A model generated the notes under the pieces. It was given only the letters and a program-made list of their open reading frames with translations. It had not been told where the DNA came from and did no database searches. DNA of 64,000 nt. Origin: Thysanoteuthis rhombus. Taxonomy: Eukaryota; Mollusca; Cephalopoda; Oegopsida; Thysanoteuthidae. Positions 10,856 through 24,180 of this stretch are shown one piece after another (position 1 is the first letter of the stretch; the number at the start of each line of letters is the position of its first letter). The stretch covers positions 22,334,174-22,398,173 of the forward strand of contig OY735203.1 of assembly GCA_963457665.1 (NCBI GenBank). The letters are read 5' to 3'. The translations under genes were made by a program, and so were the position numbers.

Positions 10856-12120
10856 GAGGTTTACTCTGAAAGTAATGCCTCCAACCTATTATGTTGGTCC
10901 ATGAGGTTGAGAACGAATATTTGTGGTAGGGCAGAAAAAATTGAACCTTTCTTCCAATAATCCAGTTTTTGAGGTAGCCTAGTGGAACAGTGCTTGACAG
11001 GAGAGTAGAGATGTGACATGGGATTCTTTGGTGTGAAGAAACACATCCATTGACATTGATAGGGGCTCGCCAAACATTTATGGGAAACCAAACAGTGGGT
11101 GTAGCAAAGTTAGACGGTAGGTAATCCGTAGTGATAGCGATGTGACTGACAAGGCAAGTTCCGAGCGACCCAGTGCAACTAACAACCCACAAAATGAAGA
11201 GTGCGCTTCTATCAACTCATCTGCACCAATCAGAAAATTGCGACCACGGATCTGGGGACGGAGTTGAACGTCGTTTTTAATATCAGATACGATGATGGCA
11301 ACGTAAGGTTTCTGCAAGGTTGGTCCCACAGATGCTGATAGGCGAATAAAACGGACCACCGAATGCAAGTTTTTCTAGATCTTCTACATCACTGCAAGAC
11401 TGACACTATGACTTTCCTGGATCACGTCATCACTGGTGACGGGACATGGTGTCACCATTGCGAGTTGAAATCAAAAAGACAATCCGTCTCATGACAAGAA
11501 GTGAATTCCAAAATAAGTTCAAGGAGCAGCAATCAACCTTGTGTACAGAGTCACTGCGACGCTGAATTGGTTTAAGGTCCTATTTTTGAGGCCAGAGGAG
11601 AAGAAAACCTTCAACTTACAGCACGATAACGCCAGGTTTCGCTCCATTTTGAAGACCATGGATACATAGTGCACTTGAGGACATGGTTGAGTGGTTAGTA
11701 CTGTTTGGAATCTCTCATTACAACTCACCACATATCACAATTCCGACACCCTGTGGAAGCTTCAATAATGAGGATGAGTGATGCGTTCTTGCAACATGAC
11801 AATAGAAGGCGTCACAACAGTTGAATGGCCACATAAGCAATCACAGCACACAGCTCCTCAGCCATCACCTCATTCAACCTGCAATCTTGATCTGACACCC
11901 CGAAGACTTTCATCTTTGTGTCCATTGAGGGAAGCACTCGAAAGACTGTAGTTTTCCGACAGTGATGAACTTGAAGAGGTAACTTGCACATGGCTGAGAA
12001 TGCGACCCTGAAACGTTATGGGACAGAAAACACGTGTCCATTTCACAATTGGAATACAGCAACTGGAAAGGAAAGAGAATACGTCATGGACTAAGTTTGG
12101 AATCCCGACTCCTTTATCTT
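10855..12120 (+). mobile_element. Mariner-like element, decayed transposase pseudogene
   Basis: The left end starts directly after TA with CGAGGTTTACTCTGAAAG, typical of mariner terminal repeats. Several frames then give mariner signatures in order: a helix-turn-helix end (TDKASSERPS-like, near 11145), LDLLHHCKTD (about 11370), VITGDGTWCHHCELKSKRQS (11421-11490; first catalytic Asp at 11438, next residue E to G), two separate LQHDN motifs (Asp codons at 11625 and 11798), DLTP then EDFHL across a frameshift (about 11888-11915), SDELEEVTCTWLR and GIQQLERK. The total of about 1.27 kb matches a full mariner. From the second LQHDN to the final Asp is about 107 bases, close to DD34D. Many stops and frameshifts make it dead. 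No 3' terminal repeat is recognisable. Confidence 0.85.
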
Positions 12121-12180
12121 TATTCTGTTATGCTTCTTTAATTGAATATTTTGAAATTAAAAAAGACCATGCTTTATGTT

Positions 12181-12241
12181 GCACACATACAACCACACAC
12201 AAACGCACAACCACACACAACCACACACACAACCACACACA
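12181..12241. repeat. (CA)n-rich ACACAACC repeat
   Basis: Short CA runs separated by ACC recur with a period of about 8-14 bases. Confidence 0.85.
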
Positions 12242-12529
12242 ATGTTCCCGAGGTAAGCATGGTGTCGACAGGTAAGTTTTAGAAAAAGGGGGAAGGGGGG
12301 TTCAGATGAAGATTTCTACGGGAATAATTTTCTTTTAGTCTGAATATTGTAACTTAGTAGTATAGACACAACTTGGTCATTATAAGTAAGTGAAATAGTC
12401 AAAACTTAAGAATAGTTATTCTTTATAAAAGGTGAGAAATGTAAAATTAAAGATATCAAGTAAATAAGTGGTTTGGCATCAAAAAATGACTTCAAAAACC
12501 TTACATACTTGGTATTGACTTATATTACA

Positions 12530-14060
12530 ATGTATGTCAATTAGTGTATGTTGGGTTTTAATTAATGTGATTAGAATCGTTTCCAAGATGTTCAGCGTTA
12601 ATGTTCTGCGCTATTTGGATTGTCGAATTCCATGTTATGTCCTTCGGGTGAAAGTGCTTCAAGGTATGACATCAACATATCCTCAACGGCTTCAAAAATT
12701 TTACAGACATAATGAGATGTGTTCTTCGCTATCCTCATATTAATGATGAATTTTGGATTAGATACTGAAGTTGTAATCAGTCTTTTTCAAATGGTGGTTA
12801 TTATAATTGAGTTATTTTATTGTATGCTTATAGTTATTAAATCTGATATTGAACGGACACTAGGATTTATCAATGTATTGTATTTCACATTGTGTGCATT
12901 TAGTGAAACATACAATATTGCTACTTTTGGAGTGGGAAATAAGATATATATTAAAGTACTTTTTGGTACTAATGCTGATGACGATGTTAGTATGCTTGAC
13001 ATCGTTGTAGCATGGGCTATTACTGCTGTTGTATGGTTAGCAGATTGTTTGGGGGTCATTTTTCTTCGGGGTTATTTTCTTATCAATTATGGTGATGCTA
13101 CTTATTATATCTCTGATATTCCTAGGTGTGAAGAAAGAACATACACCGGACTCGCTAAATATTTTCTTAAATTGCAGTTCCAGTGTTCAGTTGTCCCATC
13201 TCTAAACAATTTGTGATGATGTTCGTATTGAATGTGATTATAAGGGATATGTGGTCTATTTTTTTTGTCAGTCAATTTTAAGGCATCATCGATGGGTTTT
13301 ATCATTGCTTTTAAATTTGATTTTCTATCAAGGTGCGTGAGTATGGTCGCATTGTCAAGTGCCGTGTTAGTTTGTCTTTGTATTTCTTTATTTCCTTATC
13401 CTCAGAACAGGATATTCTAATTAGAAGAATTTGTGAATAAAGTATGTTTTCCTTACGTTTTTTTTGTTCAGCATATTCTACAGGCAGTAGTTGTTGGTAT
13501 CCGTGGGTTTTGTATATAAATGTCTTTGCAGGTGTCTATTATTATCTATTTATATAAAGATGTCTAAGTAGGCGATGGATTCTAATGATTTTTCTGAATC
13601 GAATTTAATTGAGTCGTGTCTGGAATTTGTTTATTTTAGGAAGTTGTCTAGTCCAGCTTCTCCGTCTAAGTATATGAAGAAAATGTCACCGATATAACTA
13701 ACATAGAATAGGCAGTCATTACTGAGCTCTGGGTAGATACAAGTTACCTCAAGTTTTCCAAGAAAGATGTTCATCTATCATGGAGTTGCGACGGTAACCC
13801 AAGCAAAACCATGATATTGGGAGAAGTGTCGATTATTAAAGTTAGAAACAGTGACAGTGGTGCATAGGGTTGTTTTTTTTAATAGTTTCCGTTATAGGTT
13901 CTCATATGGCTCAGTTATATAGCCAATCTCTTAGGACAGGGGATCGTCGCTGCTTCGTCTCTACTGATGACATTTTTGTTCACTAGTTTCTCAGACTCAG
14001 AGATGATATTCGTTTGAAGTCACATCATCCATTTCGTTCTGTGTCTTCTCTTACGAAAAG
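12530..14060 (-). mobile_element. Penelope-like retroelement, 5'-truncated, decayed (PLE-A)
   Basis: Minus-strand frames give PLE landmarks in order from high to low coordinate. First come RT palm pieces: FNNRHFSQYHGF, then NIFLGKLEVTCIYPELSNDC and FYVSYIGDIFFIYLDGE (about 13680-13760), where the expected YxDD reads YIGD. Next are SEKSLESIAYLD and IDNNRHLQ, then the thumb/linker ILLIRISCSEDKEIKKYKD and RTLIENQI. Last is a GIY-YIG endonuclease-like segment (SKSSNIVCFTKCTQCEIQYI, about 12880-12960) and a C-terminal SPEGHNMEF phrase near 12620. PLEs join an RT to a C-terminal GIY-YIG nuclease. The N-terminal third is missing. The plus-strand 165-codon frame at 12719-13216 is its shadow. No frame is intact. 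Confidence 0.85.
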
Positions 14061-14720
14061 CTAGAGAGGGTGATTGATTTATCCACTTCCCAAGGACAAT
14101 AGTGAAAAGCAAACATAAACCGTGTCAGCTAGATTTCAAAATCGGCTGTCTGAGACCATTCTTAGTTAGGCGTCTGTGTACCTCAGTGAAATTTCAGGAA
14201 AAAAGTGTTGAAAAGAAAATTATAAATCAAGCGAGGAATCAAAAGAGAAGGAGAGTTGATCAGCAGATTGAAGGGAATTGGAAAGGGGTGAAAGTTGCCA
14301 TATTGGTCTATGAGGGGAGTTAATCCGAACATTATCGGATTATCTCCCCTGAAGTCAAATCTAACACCCCCGAAGGAGATAAATTTGAAGCGAAGATAGG
14401 ACAAACAAGAATTTATGAAAAAAGAATACAATTAAGGATGTACCAAAAAATTGTAGGAATCCGTAAGTCCGTCACAAATGAGCAATGACAATTCCCCATA
14501 ATTAATCTCAACTCACGCACAATTCAGTAACTACATTTGTTTTTCGAAGGAGAAGTGACGTGGTCATCCAATTTAGGCTGCACAATTAGTCCGACTCAGC
14601 AAAATCGATTCCACAATCTGCTTCGTCTTAGCCTTATTCCCAATGTCTCATTCCTTACACAAAACACATTAAGTATGAACCTGCATGAAAAATGTAACAC
14701 TGATGTGATGTAAGAAAGTT
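14061..14720. other. Unassigned DNA upstream of PLE-A
   Basis: No PLE N-terminal motif is found here, so PLE-A appears truncated at about 14.06 kb. Small frames at 14102-14323 and 14183-14431 have no family signature. Confidence 0.45.
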
Positions 14721-14827
<107 letters not shown>

Positions 14828-14829
14828 CA

Positions 14830-17146
14830 GGCTGAATCAATAAGATTGCTTAATTAAAGAACTCTTATTTTTAGCTCAAAAGGAAAAAAGTTTGAATCGA
14901 CTTCGATTACGTGAAAGTTTCATTATGAAGAGTAGTTGGATTATATCCTTTTTTTTGTTTTTTGATCAAACTAATACTACGCATTTTCTTTCTTGATAAA
15001 AGGAAGTTAAAACTACCTTTTCACTTTTCTCACAAACTTTTTATGAAGGAAGATAGTTGTTTCATATCCTTGTCTTGATTGAATGATCTTTGGATAAAGT
15101 TAAAAAATACGTGTTTACTTTTTGAAAAAAAACAACAAGTTAACATTTCGCATGCATACATACAGTCTTGCTCAGACAAACACACGCACGCAAGTATATA
15201 TGTTCTGGGGAATATCAAGAGTTTATTGAAAGAAATCAGCTTCAAATATAACAACACAAAAACGTTGTCCATTTCTTCTTACAAAACTCGAAAAGCGAAA
15301 AAAAGATTATCGACTCCATTCACGAAAAGAAATATACTCTTACGAACAATACACATTAAATGATGCAGTCTCTTATTTACACAGGGCTTCTAGGGACGCA
15401 ACTCTAGTACTTCCTCCATTGAGTGTCGATACGAGATTTTTGTTTCAGGGACCTGCTCCTAGAACAACCAGCATAAAGCAGGCCATAAAAAAGGCATGAA
15501 CGAGCCAGGTTGAGGTCAGCAATCTTGAGAGATTATCCTAATGCCTTTTTATAACTTCCGAATTTTCTTCTGAAAAAGGCTTTCAGGATTGTAGAACATT
15601 TTTCACAGTAAGCATGAAAACACATTAACCAAAAACATTGATTTGCCGAAACAATTTGTACAGTCGAAACCCTCACTGGAAGAATATATCAGAATATGTA
15701 TCGTACCTTAAAATACAATAATACTGGAACCGGATGAGATTTCTTATGGCATTTTCACTTTTTTCATTTTACATACATTCACTACTGCCTTGAATAGCAC
15801 TACATACAACACAACAGAATAAGCACGTGTCAGTTGCTTTGGCAACTTATACATCCGTAAATAAAACCATGGAATTAACGCACACGAGGCATCAGAGGCG
15901 ATAGGCAACATGTCATAAGTGCATCGTATGGTAGTGAACTAGATTTGTTGTTTATGTATTGCTTATCTTTATTCTTGTATCTCCTGCAAATGTGTCAGAA
16001 TATTTGTTGTGCTATATTTTCTTCATTGATCCCAGTAAGTCCTGGAAAAAAACAAAATATAATAAGAATCTTCACTAAGAATGCAGGAGGAGAAAATAAA
16101 AAAGCCCCCCCCCCCCAAAAAAAGCTATGGGAAATAATACAAAATAGTCAGACAAAAATAATTTTCATCTTGTGTACTTCTCGCTCATCTTGGTGCATAC
16201 CTAATAACACATGCCGGGCGTGCTCGAGTGGCACGAATACTGAACTCAACGGGAAGCAAGACCAAACATAACATTTTTTTTTAACAAAAAAAAAGAAAAA
16301 AAAAGAATTGTTAAACACCCAGATGCAGCAAAAATTACAATAATAGAGATAAAGTAAAGAAAAGAAAGCAGAATGGAGCAGTAGGGAAATCAAACCAAAA
16401 AACAATCTCAGAAGACGCGCAAAAGAACTTTTAGCGTTTCTTTGTGTAAGTCACGTAGCATACAATATGGCCAGCCATCTCGATAAAATGAACGTTATTT
16501 GTCAGCGAGCCGCGTGCCATGCTGTCAAAAGCCTCTTCAATGAATACTAAAAGCTCTTTATTTTTACTGAAACGGAGAGCTATCTTGTCAGTTCATATCT
16601 ATCTATCCATCTATTTATCTATCTATCGTTTTATATTCATATGTATTGATCCTGGATGCAATAGAAAACGGAATATTTGTATCCAAAGAGTGTTATATAC
16701 CTACATGTATTATTTCTGGAGCGATCATATTATTTTACGCAAAAATTATAGAAAAAAAGCTGGACATCACCTTCATATCCTGACAATCTTATAATAAGAT
16801 GTTTCAGTCGTTGGGAAATCAGTTTATTATTCAATAACAAAAGAGCACCTGGTGCACTCATTGATAAGTTTAGATGCTGAAGAAATCAGTTTTTACTTGA
16901 TAATCCCCCATCGAACACAACATATAAAGAGACTTTAAAGCAGTCTTAATCCTACTTTAAATACTTTACAAAGTAATGTATTGATTTTATTCTATATATT
17001 TGGATACATTTTGGGGGCATATATGCAAAATATGAAATGTAAATCTAGTATACACTCTTACACATGGGCAATACATCACTGAAGAAATCGACATAAAGCA
17101 ACGCACACATACGTGTATGTAGATAGAATGTAGATCCATGTATATG

Positions 17147-17148
<2 letters not shown>
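14830..17148. other. Unassigned AT-rich DNA with small repeats
   Basis: There is a C run near 16106 and A/T runs near 16270-16300. A short TCTA tetranucleotide block lies at 16598-16626. No gene or element is recognised. Confidence 0.45.

Positions 17149-17212
<64 letters not shown>
17149..17212. repeat. (TA)n microsatellite
   Basis: A pure TA array of about 60 bases. Confidence 0.97.
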
Positions 17213-17215
<3 letters not shown>

Positions 17216-17779
17216 CGTACAATACAAATGTAAAATATACGTTATTGACTACAACCCTGATACCCCCCCCCCAAATAACAACTGTATTGAATAAAAGGGA
17301 TACGTAATGTTACGTGTATTTTTTTATAAGGGCTTAAAGTATTTACATGTATCAATCTCTTTTTAGATATCTATGTACAGGGATAATAAAAGTATCTGAT
17401 TAATATAAAACCCCCACTTCAACATCATCATACAGCTTCAAAATTGACTAGATTTGGATTAAACTTAAATAAAACATATTCATGAAATATATCGAAACAG
17501 AAATGAACATTGAAAAGTTCTGTAGAAAAAAGAAAATCTTTGGTCGAAATTCTTTTTATATTGATCCTGTGTAAGATTTTCAAATTACGTTTTTTTCAAA
17601 TTCATTGGATATTTTCATGTAAACACTGTATGTGTATGATCTCGTATGTACGCATTTCCTTTCTTTTTTTCTCTTTTTTTTTTTTGCCTGTATTGGAATG
17701 GCAAGAAACAAGTTGTTTACATTTTGCAAAAAAACAACCAGCTATCCTTTGTAAACCGAAAGTGACCTCAAATGAGCAA

Positions 17780-18260
17780 AGATTCTTTGTTACGGCCATT
17801 GTGTTCATGACAGGCGAAAAGCTACACGCACATTCATTCTTTACATCATCAAAATCGGCGTTCCCGGACCAAACATTACGTGCTTATTCAACGACACAAA
17901 TAATTGCTTCCGAACGCACCCAAACAACTCCATTAATGGACTTGGAGAAAACTTCGATGGCGAGGCACATTCACCACCCGCTATTATTCAACCTGAAGCT
18001 TTGTAGTTTAGCACAGCCGGATGCAAACTAGCCGACATTATGACTTTAGCACAAGAATGGAACTTGCTGGAGCGGACTCGTTTATGGCGAAGAAACTTTT
18101 TATTGTCTATTCACTTCAGATTGTCCAGAAAAGCGCTCAGGGACGGAGGTTGAAGTTTCATTATTCAAGCTACGTTATTCGGCGATTTAAAGTGTGTAGT
18201 CTTGCAAGTTTTGTTTTGTACTAGCCAGGTACGGATCAGGCAGGTGTGGGTACTTGTTGA
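17780..18260. other. CpG-rich islet, possible promoter or unspliced exon
   Basis: By eye this stretch holds roughly 25-30 CpG dinucleotides and is clearly less AT-rich than its surroundings, which have very few. The upper part of the plus-strand frame 17510-18031 and the frame 18021-18224 overlap it. Neither shows a recognisable domain. Candidates are a promoter, a non-coding first exon, or an unrecognised young repeat. I cannot distinguish these. Confidence 0.35.
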
Positions 18261-18895
18261 GTACGTCAAAAAAGGGTCCCGAATGAGAAAAAATACACAT
18301 TAATATCGAAACAAATTCATGTTTTACTTGCAAAGTAATTAATTTTCTCTAATTGTTATATAGCTACCTAATAAAACAACCGTCTCTGACATTTCAGCTA
18401 TACAATTATTTGATGTGTGCAGCGGTTCCAGCCCCCCCCCATTCATGAGTTGCCTACGTTTGAAATTGATGGCACACATTCATTATGGATGGGTTGAAGG
18501 AATAAGCCCATTCGGAGTTGATAATCGGTTAAAATCGTCGAACTTGAAAATTCAGTTACTGGCAGTTTTGTACAATGATACAGTAGAAAAAGGAGCTTCA
18601 AGTCAGAATTGATAGCTTGCAAACTTTTGGTGCAAAATTACTTATTGGACAATGATCATGATCACCCTTTTTTATAGATAACGTTCTATATATACGAAGG
18701 TATATCGACTGGTCGGCAGCCAGGCATGAATAGTAGCTCAATTTCGATCTGAAATTTTCACTGTATAATGCATAATCAATAATGTGATCAACTGAGTAGC
18801 ATCATATTGAGTGCATCGACAAGAAGAAAAATTAAGTTGTAAACCGTTTGCCGTGCAAAATATTTTTTTGCAACCAAGCTACAACCTCCATGATG

Positions 18896-19050
<155 letters not shown>

Positions 19051-19089
19051 TGGTAAAAGTATTGTGGTGGGTATGTAAATACATATAAG

Positions 19090-19105
19090 TATATATGCAT
19101 ACATA

Positions 19106-19172
<67 letters not shown>

Positions 19173-19260
19173 ACGCGTGTGTCTGTGTCTGTGGGATGTA
19201 TGAATATATGTTTGCAGTGTGTACATATGAATATGCATACATACATACGAACGTATGTAC

Positions 19261-19309
<49 letters not shown>

Positions 19310-19310
19310 C

Positions 19311-19341
<31 letters not shown>

Positions 19342-19390
19342 AAGAGAGAGAGAGAAATTGAGAGGGAGAAATTGAGAGAGAGAATCAGAC
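19090..19390. repeat. (TA)n, (TG)-rich and (TA)n(GA)n arrays
   Basis: (TA)n lies at 19111-19168. A TGTGTCTGTG stretch lies near 19178-19192. A second (TA)n at 19260-19291 runs straight into (GA)n with GACAGA interruptions to about 19385. The long YI/SL-rich minus-strand frame 18879-19559 is a translation of these arrays. Confidence 0.95.
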
Positions 19391-19931
19391 AGAAACAAAC
19401 AGAAAAAGCCAACGGAATACATGTAAAACTTTCAAACGATTGGTTCCGTAACATAATTCTCTGTTCGTCCAGACAAGGTACATAAGCCTGCGAACAGGAT
19501 TCACGAGTTACTAGATACCAGTTTGAAAATTCCCCAGGAGTTATTCCTAGACTAAACAATATCCCGAACGACTTAATTCATTACTAGGAAAATAGAAATA
19601 AACGCGATTACATGAGGAAGGGTACCCTACTGACTTAAACAACTACAGGCGAATAAGCCTAGTCATCTGTACATAGAAACTTCTTAAAAAAGTGAACACA
19701 ATCCAAATCACCAAAATGGTTGATGAAAAACAACCACGGAAAACAAAAACAAAAACAGAAAAAAACTCAAAAAAGTCTCTTCAATCATCAGACATCTTCA
19801 TCCACCAAATCAACTGAAAGAGGAAGCAGGAGACTACATAATGCTGTAGCATTAGTTGACTTCAAGGCTGACTCCGACTCACTGGAAATCCTTGAAGCCA
19901 TCGATGCTAGGCCCTGTATATGTCAGTCTTG

Positions 19932-19933
<2 letters not shown>
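19391..19933. other. Unassigned DNA
   Basis: No family motif was seen. There is an A-rich tract at 19735-19775. The frame 19720-19977 runs into the next TA array and has no domain signature. Confidence 0.4.
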
Positions 19934-20020
<87 letters not shown>

Positions 20021-20048
20021 ATAGAGAAAGAGAGAGAGAGAGAGAGAA
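19934..20048. repeat. Compound (TA)n(GA)n microsatellite
   Basis: (TA)n at 19934-19976 passes directly into (GA)n to about 20048, with GGGGATAGAGAAAG interruptions. Confidence 0.97.
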
Positions 20049-20239
20049 ACAAAAAGAGAGAACAGTTCCTCCATCAAGCTAGAGAAGGGTGTACTACTAA
20101 CGTATCCTTCCGATAAAGCTAAAACATGGATCCAAACGCTCAAACCGAGGTCCATGCAACGTGCACTTGAAATCATGTTTAACATAACATATAGATCAGT
20201 AAACGGCACGGTCTGTTAGAGAAAAAAAAGGTGTCCTGT

Positions 20240-21165
20240 TTATCAATGGAAAACTCAAATTGCAATTGGCTTGTGATGTTGCAAGAATGTCAGATAACAG
20301 GTGGGAATCAAGATTCAAAACTATTCCGAACCTTTTATCGCTTTTGTCAACGTTTTTTGGCCTCAATATTACTGCAGTTTTTCCCCTCCCTCAAATATCA
20401 TCTTTTCATACGCATCTTTCCTAATGATAGATATTTTTATTGGACTAATATCTTGAGAAGTTGGGGATGATTCTATAATTCTTATGTCTCAGAAACCTTT
20501 TTTTGCTGCATTAGCCGTGGTCAAATTCACAGAATGTGGAAGGGCATTGTCTTGCATGAATATACACTACCTTGAAGCTCCTAGTTTGTAACTTACATCA
20601 CTCAAAACACATCTTGTCAATCAAATGACAGTCATTTTCTGCATTTATCTTGACACAATCAAATTGGGAGGGACCTATAATTCAACTGTCTACAATACTA
20701 TCCAAAAATATAACCCACCCACCCACCTGCTGTCATTTTATTATATTTGTTTAACTACTTCCATTAAAAACCAAGCCAGTAGTCCCACCACCCAGTCCAT
20801 CCAACGTATTGTATTCTAGGTGCATCCATGCCTTTAGCCATTGTTACTGATATTAAGCATTTTTTCTCTCTGTTTACATTCGCAGCACAAGCTTCATTGA
20901 ATATTTCCTTTTGTTCATTACACTACACTTGTTCATACCCTTTTAGTTTTTCTCAAAGCCGTTTTTGTGTCATTCCTAAAGCAAGCTTTTTTTTTCTAGA
21001 CTTAGCAAATGTTTTCAAATATGTGATCTCTTTTAAACCCTTTTGCCAATTTTCATTATCATGCTTCATTACTCGAAAACTTTGCAATATTTTTTTAAAG
21101 GTTTTTCCTCCGGGATTTAATCTTTCTCACGACCTATGGTTATCTTTATTCATTCATTAACCCAT
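20240..21165 (-). mobile_element. Tc1-like transposon, decayed transposase
   Basis: On the minus strand, frames give Tc1 transposase landmarks in order. A K-rich DNA-binding/linker part lies at 20870-21160. A QYVGWTGW segment stands where Tc1 has LDGPDGW (about 20800). VGGLYFWI aligns with the family's GGGG-FW block (about 20710). Then come IFMQDNALPHSVNLTT (about 20520-20560, with the second catalytic Asp at 20549-20551), and SSPTSQDISPIKIS (about 20420-20450). The last stands where SPDLNPIEN is expected, so the catalytic Glu is Lys. RKDAYEKMIFEGGEK follows. Frames shift repeatedly, so it is a dead relic. Terminal inverted repeats were not found. The plus-strand frame 20828-21160 is a shadow. 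Confidence 0.8.
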
Positions 21166-21167
21166 TC

Positions 21168-21262
<95 letters not shown>
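21166..21262. repeat. (TA)n microsatellite
   Basis: A TA array with one GTATATA interruption near 21190. It abuts the N-terminal side of the Tc1 relic. A shorter TA block lies at 21487-21503. Confidence 0.96.
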
Positions 21263-21264
<2 letters not shown>

Positions 21265-21265
<1 letters not shown>

Positions 21266-22740
21266 ACAATATCATGGACAACAGTCGACTTGCATAATGC
21301 AACATCGCTCCACTGAAAACGTAGCGCAAATATTTCTATTAAAACTGATTTAAGACTAATATTCTTCTTATAAGTATGAATACATCCAATTAATTTTACC
21401 AATACCTGCTGTTAGGTAATACTGAATATGTGGAAAGTGTCACTTGTATGATAAAGTCAGGATACATTATGAATTTTTCACCCCAATATATATATATATA
21501 TATGTGGGGGGATGCGTGTGTGCACGTGTGTGTGAACTATTTCCGAAAAAATGATACATATCAAGAACCATATTTCAAAATAAGAAAATATCAACAAAAG
21601 GTTATAACCAATTGCTCAGCCTGGACAAATATGAGAATACCTTTCTGGATAATCACTCTTGACGGGACCTTTTCCGTGCAAGAAGTACATTCCAAAAGTT
21701 ACGATCCTTATCAATTCAAACACCCAGTGGCTATTACCAATAATGAAAAATTTAATTTGAAAGGATCATTCCTTCACTTTGACCAGTAGTAAACACCTGA
21801 TTTTCAAACCTTTTCTTTCCTTTGTTTGCAAAAATACGATCAATGTAAAGGTTATTATCATAATGCTTTTTTCTCCCAAGTTGGAAGATGCGGTCGATGA
21901 AGAGGCACGTTAAACCTCTCATTTATATCAACAAATCATGGTCTTTAATATAATGTGTCAGTATTTATTTTGTACATCCGGCTTTCCAAAAGAATCAAAA
22001 TAGCTCAGTTTGAGAGAATTCAACTCGACAGGATTTTTCGGCTACACTTGTCTCTAAACAATTATTGTTTATATTATACTTTCAGGGAATTTCGTCTAAA
22101 ATTGAATTAAATACATTTAAGGGACCCAGATCATCAAGATCTGCCTGAATTTTTACGGAACATATGGCATATATCTAGATATTTATTATGAGTTTGATTT
22201 TCACTCAAAATTTTAATAAAATAGTACTTAATCAATAAAACAGAAACTACTTGTTTTATTACAATTAATGAAACAATACTTCTACAATTTCTGACATCTA
22301 GCTGCAGCCAAAATGAACTTGATCAATATGAAAAACTTATAAATCGGTAACACTGAGTAAGGAACTTTGCAATCATTTCAGTATGTCCGCATATCAGTCA
22401 CTGACAAAACAGATTATTTCTCAAGTTCGTCAAGTAAAGTATGTATATACAGAAACTATCTTCTGCCAAAGTTCTTTTTAACACAGTTAAATTTGAAATG
22501 TTTAAAATGATTCAATCTATTGTGATTATCAACACTATAAAATATTCATAGAATGCAATACAGAATTAACCCGAACATTTTATTCACATTTGTTTCTCAG
22601 TTTAATATTCGAAGGAAGTTTCATTGAAAAGAAGGTAGACTTGAGTGATACTGACGATGAACTACACACAAAACCCTAAATATTGTATTTGTTTAAAGTT
22701 GAATATTGATTTATTTTTTTATGTCTGTATATATTACTTA
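21265..22740. other. Unassigned AT-rich DNA
   Basis: The 119-codon plus-strand frame 21430-21789 starts before a TA block and shows no recognised domain. The rest is short-frame AT-rich sequence. Confidence 0.4.
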
Positions 22741-22854
22741 GTTTTTAGATTATCACTCCATTTGAAATATTTGTTGTCTGATTTGCGCGATATTTACTAG
22801 GAGTGCCATTTGAAAGTGGATTAAACAAACTCACGATTAATGTGTCACTAAACA

Positions 22855-23110
22855 AGGATTGATTGATTTCCACTTTCCTCATCATCAGTCTTTTAATGTC
22901 TGTCATTTGACATGGACCTTCCTCAACATTCGCCACATTTCTCGATCATTGGCGTCGAGGAGCCAGTATTTTCAGAATTCGTCTAGTTTATCACTCCATC
23001 TTGTATTTTGTCGGCCTCGGTTTCGCATGTGATCTCTTGGGATCCATGATGTGAGACGTGATGTCCATTAATTGTTTGTCATTCTCATCTGAGTTTTCTA
23101 ATATATTCTA
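22855..23110 (-). mobile_element. RTE-like LINE 3' end, copy 1 (decayed)
   Basis: The minus strand reads, with one frame and a stop, WTSRLTSWIPRDHMRNRGRQ, then NTRWSDKLDEF, then KYWLLDANDREMWRMLRK. This W-x-PRD-RGR-x-x-TRW ... W-x-x-A-DR-x-W-R-x-L arrangement is the C-terminal tail of the RT protein of RTE-type (Craft-like) LINEs. Related tails lie at 27470-27720 and 42880-43345 in the same orientation. Everything upstream of the C-terminal tail is missing. Confidence 0.75.

Positions 23111-24180
<1,070 letters not shown>

Noticed and set aside
12719..13216. 165-codon plus-strand frame that looks like a multi-pass membrane protein
   Set aside because: The opposite strand carries clear Penelope-like RT linker and GIY-YIG motifs over the same bases. 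The hydrophobic frame is an antisense shadow.
17510..18031. 173-codon plus-strand frame as a possible gene
   Set aside because: The first half is translation of T-rich DNA and the second half shows no domain. The CpG richness of the region is reported separately.
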